Positions 8,417 through 16,394 of a stretch of DNA of 35,613 bases are shown here, piece by piece. Where the stretch lies: contig CANREU010000003.1 of the NCBI GenBank assembly GCA_947629725.1, positions 1 through 35,613 on the forward strand, read 5' to 3'. Within the stretch, counting starts at the first letter, position 1. The number at the start of each line of letters is the position of its first letter. The notes under the pieces were generated by a model, which did not search any database, was not told where the DNA came from, and was given only the letters and a program-made list of their open reading frames with translations. The stretch is from an uncultured Clostridia bacterium (GTDB lineage: Bacteria; Bacillota; Clostridia; Christensenellales; Borkfalkiaceae). Both the position numbers and the translations under genes were made by a program.

Positions 8417-9952
8417 TCAGTCGAAGAGGGTGCGGTCGAAGAGGCGCAGGGCTTTGGGAAGATGGTTTTTTATCACCCCATTGACGCATTTCCCTATCCC
8501 GAGCGGGAATTCCTCCACGCACACAACACACCAGCCGCCGCCGAGGTCCGTTTGCAGCGTGTCGCCGCGGAGGTACTTCTTCGCCTCCGTCCGCGAAAGG
8601 AGCGCCTTGCGGCGGGCGTCTTTGCCGAACGCCATCGCGAGCGCGTGGGCGGGCTTGAAAATTTTCCCGTCCCACTCCCCTATCTCCACGCCGACGCGCA
8701 AAAGGCTCGCCCCCGTAAGCTCGGGCATGCCCGCGGGCACGAGGTACATCCGCCCGTCCGCAAGCGTCGTGATGCCGCCCGCGGGGGGCTCCGTAAAGAA
8801 GTCCTCCGCAAAGGCGCGGAAGGCGCGCTCGGCCTGCGCGTTTTTTTGCAAGGAGAAGGGCTTTGGAGAGGGACGGGGGCGCACCCCCTCCCCTACCCCT
8901 CCCCCTAACGTAGGGGGAGGGCAAGAATTAAAATCGGCTCCCCCTGACGCAGGGGGCGGGCAAGAAACAAAACCGGCTCCCCCTCTCCTTAACGTAGGAG
9001 AAGGGCGCACCCTCTCCCCTCCCCCTCCCCCTAACGTAGGGGGAGGGCACACCCCCTCAGTCACTGCGTGACAGCTCCCCCTCAAGGGGGCGCCGAGAGA
9101 GGCGGGCGGGCAAGGGGAGCCCTTTTCGAGGAGGGCGCAGAAGTGCCCCTCGCCGCGGAAGGTGTGGGGGTAGTACTTCTTTTCGGCAAGGAGAGCAAAC
9201 CCGGGGTGGCTCTTCAAAAAATCTTCGATCTGCCACTCGTCCTCCTCCTCGGCAAAGGTGCAGGTGGAATAGACGATGTGCCCGCCCTCCGCGAGCATCT
9301 CCGCGGCCCGCCCGAGGATCTCCCTCTGCCGGGCCGCGCACCGCGCCACGTTCTCCCCGCTCCACTCGGGAATGGCGTTCTTCTCCTTCTTGAACATGCC
9401 CTCCCCCGAGCAGGGGGCGTCCACCAAAACGAGGTCGAAGTAGGAGGGAAAGCGGGCGGCGAGCGTTTCGGGAGAAGCGCTTATAACGGCGCAATTTTTG
9501 ATACCCATGCGCTCGGTGTTCTGCGCCAAAATTTTCGCCCGCGCATAGTTCACCTCGTTGGCGACGAGAATGCCCTCCCCCGCCATCTGCGCGGCGATAT
9601 GCGTCGTCTTCCCCCCGGGGGCGGCGCAGAGGTCGAGAACGCGCTCCTTTTTGCATGCGGCCGTAAAGTCCCCCACCTTCATCGCCGAGGGCTCCTGCAC
9701 ATAGTAGAGCCCCGCGAAGTGGTAGGGATCGGCCCCGGGCTTTTCCTCGCCGACATACACGCAGGCGGGATCGTCCCCTATCTTCTCCCCGAGGGGGAAG
9801 GGCGCGCGGCGGAAAAAGTCCTCAACGGAAATTTTCAAGGTGTTGACGCGGAGGCCCTTACAAGGCGGGGTTTCGTAAGATGCCAAAAAGGCGGGGAAAT
9901 TTTCTCCCAGCCTTTTTCTCATTCTATCCAAAAATGCCTGCGGCAAATTCAT
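8417..9952 (-). CDS. rsmF: RsmF/RsmB-type rRNA (cytosine-C5) methyltransferase with repeat-derived linker
   Basis: The 511-residue protein transfers a methyl group from SAM to a cytosine in rRNA. Seen in order: an N-terminal domain, the SAM motif DLCAAPGGKTTHIA (residues 107-120), motif IV with DAPCSGEG (Cys181), and motif VI with YSTCTF (Cys231, the expected nucleophile). After a linker comes the PUA-like C-terminal domain with PAHALAMAF and GVIKNHLPKALR, typical of YebU/RsmF. The linker (about residues 278-364) is a run of Gly/Pro-rich segments encoded by the same palindromic repeats found between genes. This explains why the protein is about 60-80 residues longer than usual Gram-positive homologues. 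The ATG at 9952 overlaps the exonuclease stop (ATGA), making it the last gene of the serS unit. Both domains look intact. Confidence 0.9.
   Translation of the reverse strand: MNLPQAFLDRMRKRLGENFPAFLASYETPPCKGLRVNTLKISVEDFFRRAPFPLGEKIGDDPACVYVGEEKPGADPYHFAGLYYVQEPSAMKVGDFTAACKKERVLDLCAAPGGKTTHIAAQMAGEGILVANEVNYARAKILAQNTERMGIKNCAVISASPETLAARFPSYFDLVLVDAPCSGEGMFKKEKNAIPEWSGENVARCAARQREILGRAAEMLAEGGHIVYSTCTFAEEEDEWQIEDFLKSHPGFALLAEKKYYPHTFRGEGHFCALLEKGSPCPPASLGAPLRGSCHAVTEGVCPPPTLGGGGGERVRPSPTLRRGGAGFVSCPPPASGGADFNSCPPPTLGGGVGEGVRPRPSPKPFSLQKNAQAERAFRAFAEDFFTEPPAGGITTLADGRMYLVPAGMPELTGASLLRVGVEIGEWDGKIFKPAHALAMAFGKDARRKALLSRTEAKKYLRGDTLQTDLGGGWCVVCVEEFPLGIGKCVNGVIKNHLPKALRLFDRTLFD
8879..9118. 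repeat. Palindromic repeat array inserted in frame inside rsmF
   Basis: About five palindromes lie in tandem (near 8892-8923, 8939-8966, 8981-9008, 9015-9050 and 9073-9110). Most have a CCCCCT-nACGnA-GGGGG core followed by GGGCAAG or GGGCA. They match the intergenic copies at 1-130 and 33867-33950. The array keeps the rsmF frame open for about 240 bases. It also contains a small hairpin, GTCACTGCGTGAC, near 9059-9071. Confidence 0.88.
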
Positions 9953-10905
9953 ACCGTTCCGAGCGTCTCCACGCACTCGTCCAGAGGGAGGAACGCCGCG
10001 CCGCCCGCAAGCGCGTTCTGATAGCGGGCGCCCCCCTCGTCCCGCGCGACGTACACGTTGCACTCGGCGGGGTGGGAGGTGTATTTTCCGCCCGAGGCGA
10101 AGATGTTGGCGACGAGCTTCACCGAGACGGGGGTATCGTCCTCCACGTCCCGCGCGAAGCAAAACACCTTGCCCTCGAGCGCGCCGCCCTTCTTGCGGCG
10201 GTGCATATACTTGTTCACATAGCGGTAGAACTGTTCGTGCGCCTTTGCGTGGGCGATCTTCTTCTCCGTCTTCTCGGCGTAATACTGCTTCTGCCCCGCG
10301 GAGACGGGCGGGAGGATCTTGTAGTCGCCGATCCTGCCCGCGCGGACGCCGTAGCGCTCGATGAGCCCCTTCACGTCCGTCCCCTCTCGCTTGCAGAGCG
10401 CCTCGCACACCCGCATGGTGGCGTAGGCGTCGTCGACGGCGCGATGCGGGGTGAACTCCACCCCGAGCTCCTCCGCCATCGCGCCCAGCCCGCATTGGCG
10501 GGTGAAGCAGTGCTCCGTGTTCATGTAGAAAAATTGCGTGTCCTGAAAGAGGAAGCGGAAGGAGGGAAGTTTGTAGCGCTTGGTCTCGAGGTTGAGATAG
10601 TTGACGTCGTTCATGGTCGCATGCCCGAACACGATGGTATCCTTGTCCTCGAGGAGGCGCTTGATCCGCCCGTAGTGGGCGGGGAAGGGGGGGTATTTTT
10701 TGAAGTCCTCATACTCGTAGGGAAGGACGATCCCCTCTCCCCCCTTGCGGTCGGTGAGGTGGAACTTGCCGCGCGGGTTCATGAGAATGTCCTCCCGCTC
10801 CTCCACCTCGAAGTTCTCGTTCGTGACGACGTACCCGAAGGCGCACATTTTCGCCACGCTCTTGAAGACGCAGGCGCATTCAATATCGAAAAAGACGTAC
10901 TTCAC
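9949..10905 (-). CDS. DEDDh 3'-5' exonuclease with BRCT-like C-terminus
   Basis: The 318-residue product has the DnaQ-like exonuclease motifs: Exo I near the start (VFFDIECA, Asp7 and Glu9), an Exo II-type Asp in GHATMNDVNYL (about residue 100) and the Exo III pair in PHRAVDDAYAT (His and Asp, near residue 155). This is the DEDDh layout of DNA polymerase proofreading subunits and oligonucleases. The last 80 residues (GKVFCFARD to PLDECVETL) look like a BRCT fold, known from ligases and some exonucleases. The start is GTG at 10905, overlapping the serS stop (GTGA), and its own stop overlaps the rsmF start. The substrate is unknown; repair or RNA trimming are both possible. Confidence 0.8.
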   Translation of the reverse strand: MKYVFFDIECACVFKSVAKMCAFGYVVTNENFEVEEREDILMNPRGKFHLTDRKGGEGIVLPYEYEDFKKYPPFPAHYGRIKRLLEDKDTIVFGHATMNDVNYLNLETKRYKLPSFRFLFQDTQFFYMNTEHCFTRQCGLGAMAEELGVEFTPHRAVDDAYATMRVCEALCKREGTDVKGLIERYGVRAGRIGDYKILPPVSAGQKQYYAEKTEKKIAHAKAHEQFYRYVNKYMHRRKKGGALEGKVFCFARDVEDDTPVSVKLVANIFASGGKYTSHPAECNVYVARDEGGARYQNALAGGAAFLPLDECVETLGTV

Positions 10906-12185
10906 GAGACCTTGATCTCCGTTTTTCCGCCCATGTAGGGACGGAGCACTTCGGGGATCTCCACGCTGCCGTCGGCGCGGAGATGGTTTTCGAGGAAGGC
11001 GATGAGCATGCGGGGCGGCGCGACCACCGTGTTGTTGAGGGTGTGCGCAAATGCCGACCCCTTCTCCGTTTTATAGCGGATGTTGAGCCGCCGCGCCTGC
11101 GCGTCGGTGAGGTTGGAACAGCTCCCCACTTCGAAGTATTTCTTCTGGCGGGGAGACCACGCCTCCACGTCGCAGCTGCGGTATTTGAGGTCGGCCAAAT
11201 CCCCCGAGCAGCACTCGAGGGTGCGGACGGGGATCCCCATCGAGACGAAGAGCTCCACCGTGTAGTTCCACATCTTCTCGTACCACGCTTCGCTCTCCTC
11301 GGGCTTGCAGATGACGATCATCTCCTGCTTCTCGAATTGGTGGATGCGGTAGATCCCCCTCTCCTCGATGCCGTGCGCCCCCTTCTCCTTGCGGAAGCAG
11401 GGGGAATAGCTCGTGAGCGTTAAGGGAAGTTCCTTCTCCTCGAGGGTCTGCCCCATGAATCTGCCGATCATGGAGTGCTCGGAAGTGCCGATCAGATAGA
11501 GGTCCTCCCCCTCGATCTTATACATCATGCCGTCCATCTCCTCGAAACTCATCACCCCCGAGACGACGGAGGAGCGGATCATGTAGGGCGGGATCACGTA
11601 GGTGAAACCCTTCTCTATCATGAAGTCGCGGGCGTAGGTGAGGACGGCGGAGTGGAGGCGGGCGATGTCCCCCGTGAGATAGTAGAAGCCCTGCCCGCTC
11701 GTGCGGCGGGCACTGTCGATGTCGATCCCGCGGAGTTTTTCGAGGATGTCGAGGTGGTACGGGATCTCAAAATCGGGCACACGGGGTTCCAAAAACCGCA
11801 CCCCTTCCACGTTTTCGGTGTCGTCTTTGCCGATGGGGGTATCGGGGGAGATGATGTTGGGGATGCGCATCATCACGGCCTTGAGTTTTTCGGAGACCTC
11901 CTGCGTCTCCTTCTCGATCTCCTCGAGGCGGGCGGCGTTTTTCTCCACCTGCGCCTTTACGGCGTTCGCCTCCTCCGTCTTCTTTTCCCGCATCAAACCC
12001 CCGATCTGCTTGGGGAGAGTGTTGCGGGAAGCGCGGAGGGCGTCCCCCTCCATCCGGAGGGCACGGTACTTTCCGTCGAGAGCGAGCGCCTCGTCGACGA
12101 GGGGCAGCTTGCGGTCCTGAAACTTCTTTTTGATGTTTTCTCTTACGAGTCCGGGGTCGCTGCGGAGCAGCGCAATGTCGATCAT
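10902..12185 (-). CDS. serS: Seryl-tRNA synthetase
   Basis: The 427-residue product has the normal length for bacterial SerRS, which charges tRNA-Ser with serine in the cytoplasm. It begins MIDIALLRSDP with the long N-terminal tRNA-binding coiled coil (about residues 30-110). Class II motif 2 is seen as CFRKEKGAHGIEERG...HQFEKQEM, and motif 3 as HTLNNTVVAPPRMLIAFLEN, followed by the canonical EVLRPYMGG end. The motif 3 stretch is diverged (VVAPPRM instead of the common LAVGRTL) but keeps its Arg. The ATG is preceded by AGAGG. It is first in a three-gene unit with the exonuclease and rsmF and has a strong promoter and a leader of about 24 bases, leaving no room for a T-box. Confidence 0.98.
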   Translation of the reverse strand: MIDIALLRSDPGLVRENIKKKFQDRKLPLVDEALALDGKYRALRMEGDALRASRNTLPKQIGGLMREKKTEEANAVKAQVEKNAARLEEIEKETQEVSEKLKAVMMRIPNIISPDTPIGKDDTENVEGVRFLEPRVPDFEIPYHLDILEKLRGIDIDSARRTSGQGFYYLTGDIARLHSAVLTYARDFMIEKGFTYVIPPYMIRSSVVSGVMSFEEMDGMMYKIEGEDLYLIGTSEHSMIGRFMGQTLEEKELPLTLTSYSPCFRKEKGAHGIEERGIYRIHQFEKQEMIVICKPEESEAWYEKMWNYTVELFVSMGIPVRTLECCSGDLADLKYRSCDVEAWSPRQKKYFEVGSCSNLTDAQARRLNIRYKTEKGSAFAHTLNNTVVAPPRMLIAFLENHLRADGSVEIPEVLRPYMGGKTEIKVS

Positions 12186-12215
12186 GGGGATACCTCTGAA
12201 TGTTCCGTTTCATCC

Positions 12216-12244
12216 ATTATACAACTTTTTGCCCGAAAAGGCAA
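12216..12244 (-). promoter_or_regulatory. Promoter of the serS operon
   Basis: On the minus strand TTGCCT (12244-12239), a 17-base spacer and a consensus TATAAT (12221-12216) predict a transcript start about 24 bases before the serS ATG. Confidence 0.8.
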
Positions 12245-12304
12245 CGCTTTGCCGCCCGCTTCCCGCGGTTATGCGAAAAAAATCGCAAACGCCCGAAAGT
12301 TTTT

Positions 12305-12333
12305 TTGACTTTTCGCGCGCGCTCGTGTATAAT
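12305..12333 (+). promoter_or_regulatory. Promoter of the P-type ATPase gene
   Basis: TTGACT (12305-12310), a 17-base GC-rich spacer and a consensus TATAAT (12328-12333). It is back-to-back with the serS promoter, about 60 bases apart. Confidence 0.88.
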
Positions 12334-12372
12334 ATAGGAAACGGCGGAACATTTTCCGCCCGAGAGGAAACT

Positions 12373-14994
12373 TTGAGAAAGAAGATCAACGCGACCGAAC
12401 CCGTCCCCGAGCCCGTGCCCGAACCCGTCCCCGTTCCAGAGGAGGCGGCAGAGGCGGAGGGCGAACGGAAGACGGGGAAAAACTTCTCCTCCCGCGTGCT
12501 CGAGAGCGGGTCGTCCGCCGCGCCCGAGGAGACGAAAAAGCGGAAACAGCTCATGAAGCGCTTCCGCAAGGCGAAGCATATCCCCTCCGAGACGGAGGTG
12601 GAACGCTTTTCGCCCGAGCTCGGCAAGGGCCTCACCAAAGAACAGGTGGAGACCCGTTTCAACCAGTTCCTCTTCAACGACGTCAACAAGAAATACTCCA
12701 AGTCCTACGCGAGCATCTTCATCGGAAATATCTGCACCTTCTTCAACCTCCTCTGCGTGCTGGTCGCCGTCGCCCTCATCATCGGGAACGCGCGCCTCTC
12801 GCAATACCTCTTCGTCGTCATCTTCTCGGCGAACCTCCTCATCGGCATCGTGCAGGAGATCATCGCAAAGAAACAGATCGATAAATTATCCGTCCTCGTC
12901 TCCTCGACGGTGAAGGTGATAAGGGACGGCGTGAAGACGGAGGTCCCCCTGCGGGACATCGTGCTCGACGACGTCATTTCCCTCGAAGCGGGGCAGCAGA
13001 TCCCCGCCGACTGCATTTTGGCGGAGGGGGTCGTCGAAGTCAACGAATCTCTCCTTACGGGCGAATCGGTGCCCGTGAAGAAGGCGATCGGGGAGACCTT
13101 ATACGCGGGCTCCTTCGTCTCGAGCGGCTCCTGCCTCGTCCGTGCCGACAAGGTGGGCAAGAATACTTACCTCAACTCCCTCACCTCCAAAGCGAAGAAG
13201 TATAAGAAGCCGCGGTCGGAGATCATGAACTCCATCCGCCTCTTCATCCGCGTGATCGCCTGCCTCATCCCCGTCGTCGCGGGGCTCATGTTCTGGGTCA
13301 ACTGGGGGCAGACGGGCGGCGATCTCGACCACTCCATCCAATACACCGCCTCCGTCGTCATCGGCATGATCCCCTCGGGGCTCCTCCTTCTCACCTCCCT
13401 CGCGATGGCGCTCGGCGTCATCCGCCTCGGAAAGAAGCACACCCTCGTGCAGGACCTCTACTCCCTCGAAATGCTCGCCCGCGTGAACGTCCTCTGCCTC
13501 GACAAGACGGGCACCATCACAGACGGGAGGATGGCCGTAAATGACTGCATGCTCCTGAATTCCTACACCGACCAGCCCCTCGACGAGATCATGGCGAGCA
13601 TGCTCGCCGCCCTCGACGACAACAACCAGACTTCCATTGCCTTGAAGGCGCGCTTCGGGCAGGACGGCACCATGCAGCCGACCGCCATCCTCCCCTTCTC
13701 CTCCAAGCGCAAGCTCTCCGCCGTCTCCTTCGGGGAGATCGGCACCTATGTGATGGGCGCGCCCGAATTTGTCCTCCGCCCCATGCCGCCCAAGATAGAG
13801 CGCATCGTAAAACAATATGCGCAGATGGGGCTCCGCGTGCTCGTGCTCGCCTACTCCCCCGCGCAGATCTCGGGGGAACGTCTCCCCTCCATTCTCCGCC
13901 CCGCCGCCATCATCACCCTCGCCGACAACGTGCGCGAGGACGCGGTGGAGACCATCAAGTGGTTCCGCGAGAACGACGTGGAGATCAAGATCATCTCGGG
14001 CGACAACCCCGTCACCGTCTCCGAAGTCGCCCGCCGCGTGGGCGTGAAAGACGCCGCGAACTACGTCTCCCTCGACGGGCTCAGCGAAAGCGAAGTGGAG
14101 AGCGTGGCCTCCCAATACACCGTGTTCGGGCGGGTCACCCCCGAGCAGAAGGCGATCCTCGTGCGCGCCATCAAAAAGCAGGGCTCGACCGTCGCCATGA
14201 CGGGGGACGGCGTGAACGACATCCTTGCCTTAAAAGAGGCGGACTGCGCGATCTCCGTCGCCTCGGGCGCGGAAGCGGCGCGGAACGTTTCTCACCTCGT
14301 CCTCACCGACAACAACTTCCTCTCCCTCCCCTCCGTCGTGTATGAAGGGAGAAGGGTGATCAACAACATCAAATCGAGCGCCTCCCTCTATATCATGAAG
14401 ACGCTCTTCACGGCGCTGCTTGCGCTCATCTGCGCGTGCATGCGCTCCCCCTACTTCTTCACGACGGACAACATGCTCCTCTTCGAGATGCTCGTGGCGG
14501 CCGTGCCGTCCCTCGTCATCTCCCTCCAGCCGAACAAGAAGCGGGTGAAGGGAAAGTTTATTTTGTACGTCCTCTCGCGAAGTATCCCCGGCGCCCTCAC
14601 CCTCATTCTGTGCGTGATGGCGACCTACCTCGGCATCCGCTTCATGCCCCAACACCTCGGCGAATTCCACATCATCTACGATTTGAAGGACGGGCCGAAA
14701 TCGCTCGTCAACCCCCTCATGACCCTCTCCATCACCTTCGGCGGGCTCGTGATGCTCTTCCGCATCCTCCAGCCCTTCGACGTGGTGCGCGGCTGCGTGT
14801 ATGCCCTCTCTTTAGGTCTCAGCATCGTGGTGCTCGCGGTGCCCTTCCTCGGCGGGTTCATCTATGAGGCGTGGTCACAGGTCGCCCACAGCCTCTCCGT
14901 TACGCAGATCTTGTATCTTTTGTGTGTGCTCCTCGCGGCGTTCCCCGTCTCCAAAGCACTCACCCGCGTGTGCGACCTCATGAACCCCGACTGA
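12373..14994 (+). CDS. Cation-transporting P-type ATPase (CtpE/P2-like)
   Basis: The 873-residue membrane pump couples ATP hydrolysis to cation transport. Landmarks seen are the actuator loop TGES (229-232), the membrane helix with GMIPSGLLLLTS (about 331-342), the phosphorylation site DKTGT (Asp377), SGDNP in the P domain and the hinge TGDGVND (610-616), followed by six C-terminal helices. It lacks heavy-metal (CPx) motifs and resembles the CtpE-like, calcium-type group. In SERCA-like pumps helix 4 reads IPEGL, whereas here a Ser replaces the Glu, so ion selectivity is open. The N-terminus carries an acidic Pro-Glu-Pro-Val repeat. The start TTG at 12373 is chosen because GAGAGGA lies at proper spacing and the promoter is just upstream; no ATG fits. 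Confidence 0.93.
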   Translation: MRKKINATEPVPEPVPEPVPVPEEAAEAEGERKTGKNFSSRVLESGSSAAPEETKKRKQLMKRFRKAKHIPSETEVERFSPELGKGLTKEQVETRFNQFLFNDVNKKYSKSYASIFIGNICTFFNLLCVLVAVALIIGNARLSQYLFVVIFSANLLIGIVQEIIAKKQIDKLSVLVSSTVKVIRDGVKTEVPLRDIVLDDVISLEAGQQIPADCILAEGVVEVNESLLTGESVPVKKAIGETLYAGSFVSSGSCLVRADKVGKNTYLNSLTSKAKKYKKPRSEIMNSIRLFIRVIACLIPVVAGLMFWVNWGQTGGDLDHSIQYTASVVIGMIPSGLLLLTSLAMALGVIRLGKKHTLVQDLYSLEMLARVNVLCLDKTGTITDGRMAVNDCMLLNSYTDQPLDEIMASMLAALDDNNQTSIALKARFGQDGTMQPTAILPFSSKRKLSAVSFGEIGTYVMGAPEFVLRPMPPKIERIVKQYAQMGLRVLVLAYSPAQISGERLPSILRPAAIITLADNVREDAVETIKWFRENDVEIKIISGDNPVTVSEVARRVGVKDAANYVSLDGLSESEVESVASQYTVFGRVTPEQKAILVRAIKKQGSTVAMTGDGVNDILALKEADCAISVASGAEAARNVSHLVLTDNNFLSLPSVVYEGRRVINNIKSSASLYIMKTLFTALLALICACMRSPYFFTTDNMLLFEMLVAAVPSLVISLQPNKKRVKGKFILYVLSRSIPGALTLILCVMATYLGIRFMPQHLGEFHIIYDLKDGPKSLVNPLMTLSITFGGLVMLFRILQPFDVVRGCVYALSLGLSIVVLAVPFLGGFIYEAWSQVAHSLSVTQILYLLCVLLAAFPVSKALTRVCDLMNPD

Positions 14995-15007
14995 CGGCTT
15001 TTTAAGC

Positions 15008-15045
15008 ACAGTGCCGACCGCAAATGCGGTCGGCACTGTTTTTTT
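15008..15045 (+). terminator. Intrinsic terminator of the P-type ATPase gene
   Basis: A stem of about 15 bp (ACAGTGCCGACCGCA, 15008-15022, with 15025-15039) is followed by a run of seven T. It starts 13 bases after the ATPase stop. Confidence 0.93.
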
Positions 15046-15070
15046 GCGGTGAAGCGGTGCGCTCGGGCCA

Positions 15071-15190
15071 CTCATACCGACGCCGCGCAGCGGCGGAGCG
15101 TATCTTGCTTTTAAGATCCACTCGGGCACTGCGTGCCCTCGGAATGAGAAGAGGCCTCTCCTCAAGTATAAGGGAAGAGGCGAGGGGGAC
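15071..15190. repeat. Inverted pair of CTTTTAAGAT repeats plus a CTCAAGTATAAG repeat
   Basis: CTCATACCGAC...GCGTATCTTG is followed directly by CTTTTAAGATCCACTCG...GGAATGAG (15071-15148), two copies of one repeat facing each other. Single copies lie near 27737-27777 and 33507-33540. After it comes a CTCAAGTATAAGG palindrome (about 15155-15185) that recurs at 16066-16137. Confidence 0.75.
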
Positions 15191-15195
15191 GAATT

Positions 15196-15975
15196 TCACA
15201 TCCTTATCGTTAAAATGGGCACATGGGGTCGGTTATTGAAGCGGAAGGGGAAGCGGCTGCGGCCCAAGCCGCGGGAGACGACCATCGCCGTGTCCCCCTT
15301 GCGGTAGAGCCCCGACGTGTACTTCGGAAAGATCCCCTGCCCGGGCGCAAAGAGCCCCCTGCCGAAGATGCGGAACTGCCCGCCGTGGGCATGCCCCGCA
15401 AGGATGAGGTCGGGCTTCCCCTCGGCGTACTGCGAAAATTTTTCGGGATGGTGGGCGAGGAGGAGGGTGAAATCGCGCGCGCCGTCCGAAGGCGCGTACC
15501 CGCTCCCCGGGGAGACCCCCGCCACGGCGAGCCGCTTGCCGCCGCGGACAAAGTAGAAGGTCTCGTCGTCGAGTACATGCACGCCGAGGGCGCGGAGGGA
15601 GGCGCAGACCGTGCGGTCGGCGCAGTATTTCTCGTGGTTGCCCTGCACGAAGTAGACGGGAAACTTCTTCGAGAGCGCCGCCATGAACTCGTAGGCGCCG
15701 CTCCCCGCGACCCGCTTTTTACGGCAGACAAGGTCGCCCGTGAACGCCACGAGGTCCACCTTCCGACGCTCGAGCTCCCCGATGAGGCGGGCGCAGTCCA
15801 CCGACTTGCGGGGAAAATGCAGGTCGGAAAGATGGGCGACGCGGAGCTCCACGCTCCCCTCGCCGAAGGAAAATTCCTCGTATTCGACGTTCCAATCGTC
15901 CACAAACACCGCGGCAAGAAAGATAAGGACCGCCGCTACGCCGATGGCCGCCGCCACTCCGATCGCTGCTCCCAT
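15196..15975 (-). CDS. Membrane-anchored metallophosphoesterase (YkuE/YaeI-like)
   Basis: The 259-residue protein starts with one hydrophobic helix (about residues 3-24) that would anchor it, then a calcineurin-like phosphoesterase domain. Metal-binding motifs are seen in order: AHLSDLHFPRK (DxH), FTGDL (GDxx), VQGNHEKY (GNHE), LAHHPEKF and GHAHGGQFR (GHxH). Proteins of this type include Bacillus YkuE and E. coli YaeI, which act on lipid-linked or other phosphoesters at the membrane. The start ATG at 15975 is the only Met upstream of the helix. It follows a consensus -10 box so closely that the mRNA should begin at the ATG. It is transcribed alone; the nearest left-hand terminator faces the other way. 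Confidence 0.92.
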   Translation of the reverse strand: MGAAIGVAAAIGVAAVLIFLAAVFVDDWNVEYEEFSFGEGSVELRVAHLSDLHFPRKSVDCARLIGELERRKVDLVAFTGDLVCRKKRVAGSGAYEFMAALSKKFPVYFVQGNHEKYCADRTVCASLRALGVHVLDDETFYFVRGGKRLAVAGVSPGSGYAPSDGARDFTLLLAHHPEKFSQYAEGKPDLILAGHAHGGQFRIFGRGLFAPGQGIFPKYTSGLYRKGDTAMVVSRGLGRSRFPFRFNNRPHVPILTIRM

Positions 15976-15981
15976 ACTTCT

Positions 15982-16011
15982 ATTATACGCCCCTCCGGCC
16001 GATTTCGTCAA
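15982..16011 (-). promoter_or_regulatory. Promoter predicting a leaderless metallophosphoesterase mRNA
   Basis: On the minus strand TTGACG (16011-16006), an 18-base spacer and TATAAT (15987-15982). The last -10 base lies 7 bases before the A of the ATG at 15975, so +1 should fall on the start codon. No Shine-Dalgarno with proper spacing is present. Confidence 0.7.
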
Positions 16012-16059
16012 GCATACGACACAAGTTCCTGCCCGATCGCCGACCCACCCCTCACCCTG

Positions 16060-16335
16060 CCCTCCCACCTCAAGTATAAGGGGGGAGGCAAGAGAAAGAG
16101 CGCCGCCCCACCTCAAGTATAAGGGGGGAGGCAAGAGGAAGGGTGCCGCCCCACCTCAAACGAGGGAGGAGGTTTTACTACGCGAAAGACGTACCAATAC
16201 GTCATACTGAGCCGCGCGGCACGCGCGTGTCGAAGTATGTCCGCATAAAATAAGGTCATGTTTCGACAAGCTCAACATGACGTGTTTTATACCCCCGCGC
16301 CCCATCTGCGGCTTCCTCTTCAGGGAGAGGCAAGA
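16060..16335. repeat. Intergenic repeat cluster upstream of the metallophosphoesterase
   Basis: The 419-base space 15976-16394 carries no gene. It contains two near-identical CTCAAGTATAAGGGGGGAGGCAAG copies (16066-16094 and 16109-16137) with a degenerate third (16153-16170), one composite TACGTCA...TGACGTGTTTT unit (16198-16288), and a terminator at the right. Confidence 0.8.
16198..16288. repeat. Composite two-hairpin repeat with TACGTCA / TGACGTG ends
   Basis: Hairpin 1 (CATACTGAGC...GTCGAAGTATG), a link with CCGCATAAAATAAGG, and hairpin 2 (CATGTTTCGACAAGCTCAACATG), flanked by TACGTCA and TGACGTGTTTT. Same family as 27992-28070 and 33596-33667. Confidence 0.8.
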
Positions 16336-16346
16336 GGCGGGAACGG

Positions 16347-16380
16347 AAAAAGCCGCCCGCGGTGTGCGGGCGGCTTCTTT
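16347..16380 (-). terminator. Intrinsic terminator of the MoxR-vWA operon
   Basis: An 11-bp stem (16350-16360 with 16366-16376; AAGCCGCCCGC) reads into a T-run on the minus strand, 18 bases past the stop of the last lipoprotein gene. Confidence 0.85.
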
Positions 16381-16394
16381 TGCCGCTTTCGGCG

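Noticed and set aside
8879..9118. rsmF as a broken gene or two genes
   Set aside because: The frame is continuous and both conserved halves are intact and in frame; the repeat array only lengthens the linker.
12186..12372. T-box riboswitch upstream of serS
   Set aside because: The promoter leaves a leader of about 24 bases, far too short, and no T-box consensus is seen.
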